Source: Sphingorhabdus sp. EL138
Lineage (GTDB): Bacteria > Pseudomonadota > Alphaproteobacteria > Sphingomonadales > Sphingomonadaceae
Length of the DNA stretch: 64,000 nucleotides
Reading direction: 5' to 3'
NCBI RefSeq assembly: GCF_900258045.1
Contig: NZ_OGVD01000003.1
Coordinates: 496,001 to 560,000 of the forward strand
Under the pieces are notes generated by a model. It had not been told where the DNA came from, ran no database searches, and saw only the letters and a list, made by a program, of their open reading frames with translations. Within the stretch, counting starts at the first letter, position 1; every line of letters begins with the position of its first letter. The position numbers and the translations under genes are program-made. Positions 1 to 9,076 of the stretch are shown in pieces.

Positions 1-1149
1 GCCGGTATCCTGCGCAATCCAGATACCATCGGCGATATTATGCTCCATATCGAGGAATACTGGCGCGCCCAGAGGCACAAATTTCCGGTCGGCCGCGACC
101 GACGTGCGGCCAACAACCGGATGGCCCATCGCCCCCAGAGGGCCAGGTCCGGTTAGCTCGCGAAAGAAAATGTAACTTTTATTTTCCCGCATGATCTTGC
201 GGCCTTCTTCCGGATTGGCCCGCAACCATTCGATAATGCCTTGCATATTGGTCTTGCCATCAGCGAGTAACCCGCGTTCGCGCATCACACGGCCAATGCC
301 AGTATAGTCACGGCCATTTTGCCCATCATAACCAATCCGCATAACCGACCCATCAGGCATGGCGACACGGCCGGAGCCTTGAATCTGCAGGAAGAAAAAT
401 TCGATATAGTCAGACGCCCAGGCCAGTTCGAGGCCCTTCCCCTGCAAAGCACCATCGTCAATTTGCGCGCGCTCTTCAAACGGAACCAGCCTGGTGCCCT
501 CCACCTTGCCGCGGATACGTTTGTCTTTCAGGTCATCAGAAAACTCGCCGAGATTGACATCGAGCAAATTGGACGGGCGCTTGTAAATCGGCACCTGACT
601 GCCATTGGTGCGCACGCGCGATCCTTGAATCTGTGGTTCAAAATAACCGGTGGCAAAGGCCTTGCCATCACCAACCTGCACGGCCTCGAAATAGCGTTCA
701 AAAAAGCTGCGCGCATCGCCATCCGGCCAACCACTGGCGGCATCGCAGGATTGCCGCCAATCTTCGCCCTGGGTCAGGCCGCTATTGTCAGGCCGCCGTA
801 CCAAGGACGAACAGCTGGTGCGAAAAGACTGCAGCGCCGCACGGGCTTTGCCCGATTGCAGATTGAGCGACGAAACATCAGGGCCCAGCGCAACGCCCAC
901 ACCAGTCGCCCTGGTGTCATCGTCAGAAACAGGCGTGACCTGATCAGAGGTGACGGCCTCGAAAGTCCCGGCCGTTTGACTGACTGGTGCTTGCCGGACG
1001 GGATTACGCGCTGGTTCGGGGCTAGGCGGCGGACCTGCAGTCCATTGACCGTCTTCAGCAGGTGCGCCGCGGGCCGTACCTTCGGGAATAATCGATAGCG
1101 AACAGGCGCTGACAAGCGCCATTACGCCGAATAATCCCCCGATTTTCAT
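1..1149 (-). CDS. mltA: Membrane-bound lytic murein transglycosylase A (MltA), 3'-truncated by window edge
   Basis: The product should cleave peptidoglycan glycan strands to 1,6-anhydro products at the inner face of the outer membrane. The reading frame stays open for 383 codons from ATG at 1149 to base 1, so the C-terminus is missing. The N-terminus is a lipoprotein signal with lipobox LVSAC (Cys16). A Pro-rich low-complexity linker follows to about residue 80, then the MltA barrel (ATGYFEP, LAWASDYIEFFFLQIQGSG) and the start of the 3D domain (GHPVVGRTSVAADRKFVPLG, about residues 342-361). The conserved 3D aspartates would lie beyond the edge, although IAQDTG is just reached. It lies 28 nt downstream of the Tim44-like gene on the same strand, a pairing common in sphingomonads. 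The start has only a weak ribosome-binding site. Identification is secure from the motifs. Confidence 0.93.
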   Translation of the reverse strand, partial: MKIGGLFGVMALVSACSLSIIPEGTARGAPAEDGQWTAGPPPSPEPARNPVRQAPVSQTAGTFEAVTSDQVTPVSDDDTRATGVGVALGPDVSSLNLQSGKARAALQSFRTSCSSLVRRPDNSGLTQGEDWRQSCDAASGWPDGDARSFFERYFEAVQVGDGKAFATGYFEPQIQGSRVRTNGSQVPIYKRPSNLLDVNLGEFSDDLKDKRIRGKVEGTRLVPFEERAQIDDGALQGKGLELAWASDYIEFFFLQIQGSGRVAMPDGSVMRIGYDGQNGRDYTGIGRVMRERGLLADGKTNMQGIIEWLRANPEEGRKIMRENKSYIFFRELTGPGPLGAMGHPVVGRTSVAADRKFVPLGAPVFLDMEHNIADGIWIAQDTG

Positions 1150-1177
1150 GATATTAATGCTTCGTCCCACGCAGGAC

Positions 1178-1867
1178 TTACGCTTCATCTGTCTCGTCGA
1201 GAATCCAGTTCGGATCGGCACTGGAAAGATCGCGCATGAAGGTCCAGACGTCATGCGTCTCGACCGCATCAGTAAGCGATCCGCCGATCAATTTACCGTC
1301 CTTGTCTTTGACAACAGCGGCGATATCGGCATCAAAGCGCACCGTGATCCGCGCCATCCGACGATCATAATCCGCATCGGCAATCCGTGCCTCTTCGATC
1401 CTTACCAGACGGTTTTCCAAGACCTCGCCATTGGCCTCACGGGTGTCAATGGCCTCGACAAAGCTTTCATAGACATCATCGTCGCACAATTCTTTCAACT
1501 GCTCACGATCGCCGGTCCAAAATGCTTCCAAAATCATGCCATAGGCAGCCTTGGCACCCTCGACAAAACGTCCGGCATCGAAATTGCGGTCCGCATTGAT
1601 GATCGCACGCATGCCCGATTCGGCAGCGGCATCATAGATCATCGTCGGTTGTGGCGCCGGAGCAGGTGAAGCGGGGACGATATCCGGAATCGGACTATCC
1701 CGCTGATCATCGCGCACAGACCGGTCTTGAGCACGCTTATCCAAGCCGTTCTCTACGTTTCGGGGGGTATGCTCCTGCTCATGGCCGGTGCGTTTACCCA
1801 AAACGGAATAGAGGCGCAGGCCCAGAAAAGCAGCTACCATCGCTAAAAGAACAATCTCGATAGTCAC
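1178..1867 (-). CDS. Tim44-like domain membrane protein
   Basis: A 229-residue protein with one N-terminal membrane segment (about residues 4-17), a polar low-complexity linker to about 75, and a C-terminal Tim44-like/MBA1-type domain (about 80-229). In that domain motifs such as FVEGAKAAYGMILEAFWTGD and the stretch before VWTFMRDL resemble TimA/Tim44 homologues of alphaproteobacteria. The mitochondrial relative links the import motor to the translocon. The bacterial role is less clear but is membrane-associated, and placement beside secB and mltA fits an envelope function. The start is GTG at 1867 with GGAGA a few bases upstream. The gene is divergent from secB and transcribed towards mltA, probably as one operon. 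Confidence 0.85.
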   Translation of the reverse strand: MTIEIVLLAMVAAFLGLRLYSVLGKRTGHEQEHTPRNVENGLDKRAQDRSVRDDQRDSPIPDIVPASPAPAPQPTMIYDAAAESGMRAIINADRNFDAGRFVEGAKAAYGMILEAFWTGDREQLKELCDDDVYESFVEAIDTREANGEVLENRLVRIEEARIADADYDRRMARITVRFDADIAAVVKDKDGKLIGGSLTDAVETHDVWTFMRDLSSADPNWILDETDEA

Positions 1868-2174
1868 GATATCTCCAATATCTCAGTTACCCCCTACATA
1901 GGCAGGAACTGCGCCAGTTTCAAATGGCTTTCGCGTCTTTTACAAGCGGCAGCGCTTAATGTAGTCACAATCGGTTCATAACTTCTGACGGTTTATCCGT
2001 CTGATTGTGAACGGCCGCTGACGAAATTATGCCAATGTCGCTGCATTATAGACCGGACAGCCAGCACATTTCGGGCATTGCCCTGTCCCCCATCCCCTGC
2101 TAGGCGCGCTGCAAACGGGGCATGGCTATGCTCCAGATCTGAATATTGTGGAATATCCCGAAAGGACGAGCCAA
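1868..2174. other. Divergent intergenic region between the Tim44-like gene and secB
   Basis: This 307-base gap must hold promoters for both divergent genes. I see an inverted repeat GACGG-N5-CCGTC at 1987-2001, flanked further out by GTTCA/TGAAC half-sites. No convincing full -35/-10 pair, tRNA or small ORF could be assigned. The secB ribosome-binding site AAAGGA lies at 2161-2166. Confidence 0.5.
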
Positions 2175-2687
2175 ATGGCCGAAGAAAATGGTAATGTGAC
2201 AACCCCGGATCCGGCGGCCAATGGCGCGGACAACCAACCGCAAATTGGGGTGATCTCGCAATATATAAAAGATCTGTCGGTTGAAAACCCGAATGCGCCG
2301 GACGTCTATCAGTGGGAAACCCAACCGCAAATCGACGTGCAGTTTAACATCGGCTCAAAGCCGGTGGCGGACGAAGTCAATGAAGTTGAGCTGAAGATCG
2401 ACGTTGTCGCAAAGGCCGATCAGGGCATCGCATTTCAGGTTGAACTATTATACTGCGGCCTTTTCGGGCTGCGTAATGTGCCAGATGAGCAAGCGCATCC
2501 GTTCTTGTTTGCCGAAGCACCGCGCCTGCTATTCCCGTTTGCCCGTGCGATTATTTCCGACGCCGTGCGCGATGCCGGATTTCAGCCACTGATGCTTGAG
2601 CCAATCGATTTCACTGCGCTTTACATGCAGCAGCGTGAGCAGCAGGCTGCGATGGAAACCGGAGAACAACCGGTTGGCAACGCCTGA
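2175..2687 (+). CDS. secB: Protein-export chaperone SecB
   Basis: The tetrameric cytosolic chaperone keeps preproteins unfolded and delivers them to SecA. The 170-residue product carries the SecB core: QPQIGVISQYIKDLSVENPNAP, VNEVELKIDVVAKA, then the C-terminal PPLLFPFAR-like segment (read here as PRLLFPFARAIISDAVRDAGF) and an LMLEPIDFTALYMQQ tail. An in-frame start upstream at 2148 exists. ATG 2175 is preferred because AAAGGA (2161-2166) sits at normal spacing and conservation begins only after it. The product is acidic at both ends, as usual for SecB. It is followed by an intergenic repeat and murJ. Confidence 0.96.
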   Translation: MAEENGNVTTPDPAANGADNQPQIGVISQYIKDLSVENPNAPDVYQWETQPQIDVQFNIGSKPVADEVNEVELKIDVVAKADQGIAFQVELLYCGLFGLRNVPDEQAHPFLFAEAPRLLFPFARAIISDAVRDAGFQPLMLEPIDFTALYMQQREQQAAMETGEQPVGNA

Positions 2688-2710
2688 TCGATCTCCTTTT
2701 GCAAGCAAGC

Positions 2711-2782
2711 CATCGGGGCTGAGCTTGTCGAAGCCCGTTTGTCATCTTGAGACGTGTTTCGACAGACTCAGGACCAACGGAA
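2711..2782. repeat. Palindromic intergenic repeat of the sphingomonad CTGAGCTTGTCGAA type
   Basis: Arms CTGAGCTTGTCGAA (2719-2732) and TTCGACAGACTCAG (2758-2771) form an inverted repeat with one mismatch. The sequence resembles, from memory, the short palindromic elements scattered between genes in sphingomonads. It sits between secB and murJ and may fold in the transcript. It is not followed by a T-run. Confidence 0.6.
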
Positions 2783-2807
2783 ATGACTTAAGCCGGTTGC
2801 GGGCTCG

Positions 2808-4451
2808 ATGAACTTGCTCAAATCCACCGGAACCATTGCGGGGCTGACCATGGTCAGCCGCATATTTGGTTTTGTGCGCGATATAATCCTCGCGCGCGTA
2901 CTAGGTGCCGGAGCGGCAGCGGATGCCTGGCAGCTGGCATTTCAACTGCCCAATATCTTTCGCCGGTTGTTCGCGGAGGGCGCTTTTTCGGCAGCCTTCG
3001 TACCGCTGTACAATCGCAAGATGGAAGAAGATGAGCAACGCTCCGCCGCACAAAATTTTGCGATTGATGTGCTGTCGGTCTTTGTCCCGATCCTGCTGAT
3101 CTTCTCAGCGATCATGATGCTCGCCATGCCGGCAATCATCTGGTTCATTGATGATTTTGGTGAAGGCGGTCGCACCACAGACTTTACGATAAGCCTGGCC
3201 CGGATCACCTTTCCCTATCTCGGCCTGATCAGTGTGACGACGCTGTTCGCGGCAATCCTGAATAGCGTGAGCCGTTTTGCTGCCGCAGCGGCCGCACCGA
3301 TCATGCTCAATATTTGCATGATCAGCGCGCTTCTCATCGCCATGGCTATTACCAACGGCTCCATCGCAGCGAATTCGGAAAACTACTGGACCATTCGTGG
3401 TATGGAACTAAAAAGCTCCGAGCATCTGGCCGCTTATCTGTTGGCGTTCAGTGTCGCTTTTGCCGGCTTGCTGCAAATGCTGTGGCTCTTCTACTGGGCG
3501 CGCAAGGCAGGTTTTTCCTTTGCAATCAGAAAACCGAAATTCAACGCCGATGTGAAAGAGCTGGGCATCCTCATCCTGCCTGCGGTTTTTGGGGCCGGTA
3601 TTTATCAGATCAGCCGGTTTATCGACCTGTTCTTTCTTGGCCGTCTGCCGGAGGGCAGTTTTGTCTATCTCGCGATGGCGGACCGTCTCAACCAGTTGCC
3701 GCTCGGGATTATCGGCATTGCCCTTGGCACGGCGATCCTGCCCGCGCTGTCCCGTTTCATTGCCAAGGATGATCAGGCCGGTGCACAGCGCCTGCAAAGC
3801 AATGCCATAGAGCTGGGCATGCTGTTGACCATACCGGCAGCCATTGCCCTGTTTTTCGCAGCCGGGCCGCTCGTTACGTCCTTTTATGTTGGCGGCAATT
3901 TTGAAGTCAGCGATGGCACCACCACTGCCAACGTAGTTGCCGCCCTTGTCATCGGCCTGCCTGCTTATGTGCTTGTCAAAGTCCTGATTCCCGGATTTTT
4001 TGCACGCAAGGATACGCGGACGCCGGTTTATACTGCAGGCATATCGCTGCTGATCAATATCACGCTCAACATCATCCTGATCCCGGTTTACGGTATTTAC
4101 GGACTGGCACTGGCGGGAGCTATCGCAGCTTGGTGCAATTGCGCCATGCTCTACACCATGCTGCACCGGCGCGGGCATTACCGGATCGAATTGTCGCTGT
4201 TGCTTCGTATCTTGCGGATCACTCTCTCGGCGCTCGGCATGGCGGTGGTGCTGATTTATACCGCGCCACTGGGCGAAGGGCTTTATGATGGCAATATCTG
4301 GCAGCGGATTGGATCAATTACAGCGCTGGTCAGCGTGGGCGGTCTTGTCTATGCGGTGTTGGCATGGGCGACCGGCGCGGTCGACCGCGACAAGATCACC
4401 ATGTTAACCAAAAAGAAAGCCGCCGAAGAGGCAGCACAAGAAGGACAATAG
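2808..4451 (+). CDS. murJ: Lipid II flippase MurJ (MviN family)
   Basis: An integral membrane protein of 547 residues, the usual length, that flips lipid II across the inner membrane for peptidoglycan synthesis. The N-terminal signature (GFVRDIILARVLGAGAAADAW) and the QLPNIFRRLFAEGAFSAAFVPLY loop are classic MurJ. About 14 hydrophobic segments follow, ending in a Lys/Glu-rich cytoplasmic tail. The start at ATG 2808 lacks a clear Shine-Dalgarno sequence but matches the family N-terminus exactly. It is followed 3 nt later by trpS, so the two are probably co-transcribed. Confidence 0.96.
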   Translation: MNLLKSTGTIAGLTMVSRIFGFVRDIILARVLGAGAAADAWQLAFQLPNIFRRLFAEGAFSAAFVPLYNRKMEEDEQRSAAQNFAIDVLSVFVPILLIFSAIMMLAMPAIIWFIDDFGEGGRTTDFTISLARITFPYLGLISVTTLFAAILNSVSRFAAAAAAPIMLNICMISALLIAMAITNGSIAANSENYWTIRGMELKSSEHLAAYLLAFSVAFAGLLQMLWLFYWARKAGFSFAIRKPKFNADVKELGILILPAVFGAGIYQISRFIDLFFLGRLPEGSFVYLAMADRLNQLPLGIIGIALGTAILPALSRFIAKDDQAGAQRLQSNAIELGMLLTIPAAIALFFAAGPLVTSFYVGGNFEVSDGTTTANVVAALVIGLPAYVLVKVLIPGFFARKDTRTPVYTAGISLLINITLNIILIPVYGIYGLALAGAIAAWCNCAMLYTMLHRRGHYRIELSLLLRILRITLSALGMAVVLIYTAPLGEGLYDGNIWQRIGSITALVSVGGLVYAVLAWATGAVDRDKITMLTKKKAAEEAAQEGQ

Positions 4452-4454
4452 ACC

Positions 4455-5450
4455 ATGCGTACGGTTTCGGGCATTCAGCCCACAGGTAATCTCCATCTCG
4501 GCAATTATCTGGGCGCGATCAAAAACTGGGTGAAGCTGCAAGAAGAATCCGAATGCCTGTTTTTTCTGGCTGACCTGCATGCGATTACAGTCCCCAATGA
4601 TCCGGCGGAACTGTCTGACAACTGCCGGAACATGGTGGCAGCCCTCGTCGCTGCGGGCGTCGATACCAAAAAGTCGATCCTGTTCAACCAAGCCCGGGTG
4701 CCGCAGCATGCCGAGCTCGCCTGGATGCTGATCTGCAACACCCCAATGGGATGGCTGGACCGGATGACGCAATTCAAGGAAAAATCGGGTAAACATAAAC
4801 AGCGCAGTTCATTGGGTCTTTACGGCTATCCTGTGCTGCAGGCCGCCGATGTGCTCATCTATCAAGCCACACATGTGCCTGTGGGCGAAGATCAGAAACA
4901 GCATCTGGAACTGGCGCGCGATATTGCGGCCAAGTTTAACAATGATACCGAACAAGAGGTTTTCACTCTGCCCGAACCCTATATCGGCGCAACGGCAGCG
5001 CGGATCATGTCACTGCGCGATGGCGCAGCGAAAATGTCGAAGTCCGACCCATCGGATTTGAGCCGAATCAACATGACCGACGATGACGATACGATTGCCA
5101 AAAAGATCAAAAAGGCCCGTACCGATGCCGATCCCTTGCCCGGCAAACTGGAGGAACTGGAGGGACGCGCAGAAGCAACCAATCTGGTCGGCATTTATGC
5201 GGCACTGGATGACAGCACACCGCAGGCGGTGCTGGACCAACACGCCGGACAGGGTTTTGGCGCATTCAAACCCGCTCTGGCGGACCTTGCCGTTGCAAAG
5301 CTTTCCCCGATCCGCGATCGATATGAAGAACTGCGCGAAGATAAAAACGCGATTGACGCGATTCTAAGGGATGGTGCCGAACGCGCACAGATCTTGGCGC
5401 AGCCGACGGTGGACAAGACCTATGCCGCCTTGGGATTGCTCAGGGACTAG
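4455..5450 (+). CDS. trpS: Tryptophanyl-tRNA synthetase
   Basis: A class I aminoacyl-tRNA synthetase of 331 residues that charges tRNA-Trp in the cytoplasm. The HIGH-like motif is TGNLHLGNYLGA near the N-terminus and the KMSKS loop is AAKMSKSDPSD at about residues 193-203. DRMTQFKEKS and GEDQKQHLELARDIA are further TrpRS signatures. It starts 3 nt after murJ. The murJ-trpS order is familiar from alphaproteobacteria. It converges on the Lrp-type regulator downstream with only 35 nt between stop codons and no obvious terminator. Confidence 0.97.
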   Translation: MRTVSGIQPTGNLHLGNYLGAIKNWVKLQEESECLFFLADLHAITVPNDPAELSDNCRNMVAALVAAGVDTKKSILFNQARVPQHAELAWMLICNTPMGWLDRMTQFKEKSGKHKQRSSLGLYGYPVLQAADVLIYQATHVPVGEDQKQHLELARDIAAKFNNDTEQEVFTLPEPYIGATAARIMSLRDGAAKMSKSDPSDLSRINMTDDDDTIAKKIKKARTDADPLPGKLEELEGRAEATNLVGIYAALDDSTPQAVLDQHAGQGFGAFKPALADLAVAKLSPIRDRYEELREDKNAIDAILRDGAERAQILAQPTVDKTYAALGLLRD

Positions 5451-5485
5451 TCACCACCCAGACAATTTCGATCAACTGCGACATC

Positions 5486-5965
5486 CTACAACGGTATCGC
5501 GGTCTCGAACTTTTTGCAGGACCAGACAACATGGCTGTCATAGCGCCTTATTGCGGGGTTGCTCATAAAGGCTTCTTTGCCCCAGTCCTCATACCATTCC
5601 GGACTGGGTCCCTGCACGATCAGGCAATAGTCGACCGGGCCTGAAATGTGATAGCCCTGCAGAATTTCCGGCGTCGAGCGGATCTGCTCGTCAAAAGCAT
5701 CAAAAGCCTCAATAGTTTCGTTCTGGAAGGAAACGAGGACAACCAGACGAACGCCGATATCGCCAGTACGTAGCACCGCCACGTCTTTTTCGATGAAACC
5801 ACTGTCACGCAGCAGTTTCAGCCGCCGCCTCACCGCCGAGGCCGACAGCCCTACCGTTTCTCCAATATCCGCATGGGTCCGCTGATTATCATGCTGGATG
5901 ATTTCAAGAATCTGCCGATCAAAACCATCCAGGTCGGAGATTTTCGCTATTGCGTTTTTCACCAT
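5486..5965 (-). CDS. Lrp/AsnC family transcriptional regulator
   Basis: A 159-residue regulator with an N-terminal winged helix-turn-helix (GFDRQILEIIQHDNQRTHADIG, then LSASAVRRRLKLLRDSGFIEKD) and a C-terminal RAM/AsnC ligand-binding domain (DAFDEQIRSTPEILQGYHISGPVDYCLIV). Such proteins usually sense amino acids. The start is taken at ATG 5965 because AGGAG lies 8 nt upstream; a GTG at 5983 would place that site inside the gene. It is divergent from an exported S9 peptidase across 147 nt, so control of that neighbour is plausible but inferred. Confidence 0.9.
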   Translation of the reverse strand: MVKNAIAKISDLDGFDRQILEIIQHDNQRTHADIGETVGLSASAVRRRLKLLRDSGFIEKDVAVLRTGDIGVRLVVLVSFQNETIEAFDAFDEQIRSTPEILQGYHISGPVDYCLIVQGPSPEWYEDWGKEAFMSNPAIRRYDSHVVWSCKKFETAIPL

Positions 5966-6112
5966 AATTATTGCTCCTGACACATATTTACGCCGAATCA
6001 GTAACGATAAAAAGCGAGAAAAAGCAGAAAATCGTTGCTAGATGACCTTCACTTCTTCCTCAACTCCCCCTTTTCTTTTTGGATACCCCCCAACATTCAG
6101 AAGGTCCTCATA

Positions 6113-8227
6113 ATGAAACGCTCCCTTTGCCTGTCCAGTGCCGCCGTCATACTGTCCAACACGGCTATGCCCGCTCATGCCGCCGACGCGGTCGTTTCGC
6201 CGTCCGTCACTGAGAACCGATGTAGCGATGGTGTGTTGGAATGCATGGCATCCATTGAAACACCCGGTTCGCCTGCGATATCACCGGATGGTAAAGCCGT
6301 TGCCTTCACCATCCGCACGGCTGACTGGGAGAAAAACCGCTATGATCGGGAAATCCATCTCATAGTAAATGGCAAATCCGTTCAGCTGACCAATAATCCA
6401 AAAGGATCGTCCGGCGACATTGCTTGGTCTCCCAATGGTGAGCAGATTTCCTACCAAGCCAACACCGATATCGGCACGCAGATTTTCTTGATGAACCGGG
6501 ACGGCAGCAACGTCCGGCAAATCACGGCTCTGCCGGGCGGAATCAATTCCTATATCTGGTCGCCCGATGGCCGCTACATGGCTTTGAAACTGAGCGAGTC
6601 ACCGGCAAAGTCCAAAGCGCAGGTCGAAAAAGCTTATGGTAATTTCGCATTTGCCGACGATTATTCTGGCCGCGATCATCTGTGGTTGCTCGACCTGACA
6701 AAGGCCCAAAGTGCGAATGCACCAATTACCAAGCGTTCCGAACATACGGACACAGAGGCACCATTAAGGCGGCTAACAGGAGGCACAGCCTTCACCATTG
6801 GCAGCTTCTTTGGCGGAAGCTTTACGTTCACGCCCGATAGCAAGGAAATCCTGTTCGATCATGCCAAAAGCGGATCGCCCTATGATCTGGGGACGCAGGA
6901 TATTTCCGCGGTCAATATCGCGACCGCCGAGCAGCGCCCCGTTGTCCGCCGTCCTGGCATGGATCTCGACCCCAAAGTCTCCCCGGATGGAAAAACCGTG
7001 GCCTTCCACATGGGCGAACCGCCTTATTACTATACCCGTCAATATTGGATGGGCCTGACGCCGATTGAAGGCGGAAAGATCGAACAGATCAGTGATACGA
7101 CCGATAAATATAATGATGCCAATATTATTGGCTGGCAAGGTAACGCGATATTTTTCATGTCGCACTATCGGGTCGAAAGCAATCTGTACCGCATGGACCT
7201 GGATTCGCGGAAAGTCACTAATTTGACCGCTGGTCGCGGCCGGGTAGAGGGATATTCCTTTACCGCTGACGGCAAAACTGTTGCTTTTGGCGCGGTGGAT
7301 GGCGAGCGCGCGAAGGAGATTTACACCCGCAAAGTGACGGCGACCGGATATGCTGATAAAAAGCGTCTTACTCAGTTCAGTCAGGCGATCGCCGACTGGC
7401 CGAATACCAAAGTGCGCCTGGTTCAGTGGACCACGCCGGACGGGCTGGATTTGGAAGGGGTCCTGACCCTGCCAGCTCCGGAAAACCGGCTGGATGGACC
7501 AATGCCCGTGCTGGTTATCGCTCATGGCGGTCCATCAGCCACCTCGCGCCCACGGCGGATGCCGGATGAAATTTACCCGACCGAATATTGGCTACGTAAA
7601 GGCGCTGCGATTTTTGAACCCAATTATCGGGGGTCGGGAAGCTATACCGACGAACTGATGGCAGCGAACGTCCGCTCCTTGGGCATTGGCTACACGGTAG
7701 ATGTCGAATCCGGAATCGATCACCTCATAAAGATCGGCATAGCTGACCCCGAAAAGCTCGGTGCCATGGGCTGGAGTGCGGGCGGCACAGTAACCGCTGG
7801 TCTTGTCGTACGAACGGCGCGCTACAAGGCGTTTTCTGTGGGAGCGGGAATCACCGACTATGGGACATATTATGCCCTAAGCGATCAACCCACCAGCCCG
7901 CTTGCTTATCTGGAAGCAACTCCATCGGATGATCCGGAAATTTATAAGGCAACCGGAGCCATGGGGTCGATCAAAAATGCGGTTACACCGACACTGATTC
8001 AACATGGCCGCAATGATAACCGTGTGCCTTTCGCCAATGGAATGGAGTTTTTCCGCGGACTGAAGGATGCTGGCGTCGAAACCGAACTGGTTGTCTATGA
8101 GGATACCGGTCATGTGATTTCCCGGCCCAAAGAGCGGATGGCCGCGATGGAACATAATGCCCGCTGGTTCGATGCTTATCTATTTGGTGACAGGGATGCG
8201 GCAAACTTGGAACTCAGCGCCCCCTGA
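6113..8227 (+). CDS. Exported S9-family prolyl oligopeptidase-type peptidase
   Basis: The precursor of 704 residues begins with a signal peptide (MKRSLCLSSAAVILSNTAMP, cleavage likely after AHA). A WD40/TolB-like beta-propeller follows (repeated SPDG/SPNG/TPDS blades such as ISPDGKAVAF, WSPNGEQISY, VSPDGKTVAF), then an alpha/beta-hydrolase domain. The inferred triad is Ser555 in GWSAGG, Asp635 in GRNDNRVP and His667 in EDTGHVI. The family cleaves short peptides, often as acyl-aminoacyl or dipeptidyl peptidase; the exact specificity cannot be read here. An ORF start at 6035 exists, but ATG 6113 is chosen because it starts the signal peptide and has AAGG upstream. Cellular location is inferred as periplasmic. 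Confidence 0.9.
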   Translation: MKRSLCLSSAAVILSNTAMPAHAADAVVSPSVTENRCSDGVLECMASIETPGSPAISPDGKAVAFTIRTADWEKNRYDREIHLIVNGKSVQLTNNPKGSSGDIAWSPNGEQISYQANTDIGTQIFLMNRDGSNVRQITALPGGINSYIWSPDGRYMALKLSESPAKSKAQVEKAYGNFAFADDYSGRDHLWLLDLTKAQSANAPITKRSEHTDTEAPLRRLTGGTAFTIGSFFGGSFTFTPDSKEILFDHAKSGSPYDLGTQDISAVNIATAEQRPVVRRPGMDLDPKVSPDGKTVAFHMGEPPYYYTRQYWMGLTPIEGGKIEQISDTTDKYNDANIIGWQGNAIFFMSHYRVESNLYRMDLDSRKVTNLTAGRGRVEGYSFTADGKTVAFGAVDGERAKEIYTRKVTATGYADKKRLTQFSQAIADWPNTKVRLVQWTTPDGLDLEGVLTLPAPENRLDGPMPVLVIAHGGPSATSRPRRMPDEIYPTEYWLRKGAAIFEPNYRGSGSYTDELMAANVRSLGIGYTVDVESGIDHLIKIGIADPEKLGAMGWSAGGTVTAGLVVRTARYKAFSVGAGITDYGTYYALSDQPTSPLAYLEATPSDDPEIYKATGAMGSIKNAVTPTLIQHGRNDNRVPFANGMEFFRGLKDAGVETELVVYEDTGHVISRPKERMAAMEHNARWFDAYLFGDRDAANLELSAP

Positions 8228-8263
8228 AGGCGGTGGCGTGAAAATCGGCGTCAGCAACATCGC

Positions 8264-8878
8264 CTAGCCGTCAAAAGCGGCCCATATATTGCGCAAACCC
8301 TTCGGCTTTTCCATCGCCCGTAAAGCATCTAAAGCGCTCTGCAGATCAAGGCTGTAGTAAGCAATTGCATCTTGGCTACTCGTCATCTCGGCGCCCATTG
8401 CAGCGATCAGACCAGCGGCTTTTCTATTTTCACGCAACACCGCAATATCCAGCTTGCTTAGCCCCTGTTCCAGGCAGTTGCTGAACAATGCGGCAATCAA
8501 CACCCGTGATACACCCTTGCTTTGATATTCATCGAGCACCGCGATCGCGAACTCACCCCTTGCCGGGTCATCGGTACTTCGGATCGCATGGGCCGCCGCA
8601 ATGGGCGGGTGATCATCCGCATCCAGATTGACCACGCCCCAAGCAATATGATTAATGCCATCTACGGCCGATAGCTTTTCGACCACGGACGCAGGGGCAA
8701 TTTTAAAGCTGGAGAAGAAGCGCAGATAGCGCGAGCGATCAGATAATTCCATGATACCGCGCTCAATCTTACCTTGATCGGAAGGGTGGATAGGGCGCAA
8801 ACAAACCTTCATGCCGGAACGCAGCTCTGTTACAATGGAACAGGGTAGTTCTGGTGCGTTTTCATGTTGCTCTGGCAC
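8264..8878 (-). CDS. GNAT family N-acetyltransferase
   Basis: A 204-residue protein with a single Gcn5-related acetyltransferase fold: LRPIHPSDQGKIERGIMELSDRSRYLRFFSSF at the N-terminus and the acetyl-CoA-binding stretch around LDEYQSKGVSRVLIAALFSNC (about residues 115-135). The usual RxxGxG/A loop is degenerate (QSKGVS). The start is GTG 8878 with AAGG about 7 nt upstream; a later start at MKVCLRP would remove only non-conserved residues. It converges with the S9 peptidase (36 nt apart). The substrate is unknown. Confidence 0.75.
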   Translation of the reverse strand: MPEQHENAPELPCSIVTELRSGMKVCLRPIHPSDQGKIERGIMELSDRSRYLRFFSSFKIAPASVVEKLSAVDGINHIAWGVVNLDADDHPPIAAAHAIRSTDDPARGEFAIAVLDEYQSKGVSRVLIAALFSNCLEQGLSKLDIAVLRENRKAAGLIAAMGAEMTSSQDAIAYYSLDLQSALDALRAMEKPKGLRNIWAAFDG

Positions 8879-9076
8879 AGGCTGCCTTTTTGCAGGGGGA
8901 AGAATATCACCTCACTTATCAAATTTTCAGAGGCGTGGACAGGATTGCCGAATTGGGAACGCCCCTATTGAAATCAATGCCCAGACCGGTTCGAGATAAA
9001 AAAGCTGTCCTAGGCAGCCATGATTATGCCATTATCGGAGCAATAGACGGAAACGATTCTACAAGGAGAGACAGTG

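Noticed and set aside
319-1098. 259-codon plus-strand ORF
   Set aside because: It is antisense to mltA, whose motifs read clearly on the minus strand; composition and lack of family motifs mark it as a shadow.
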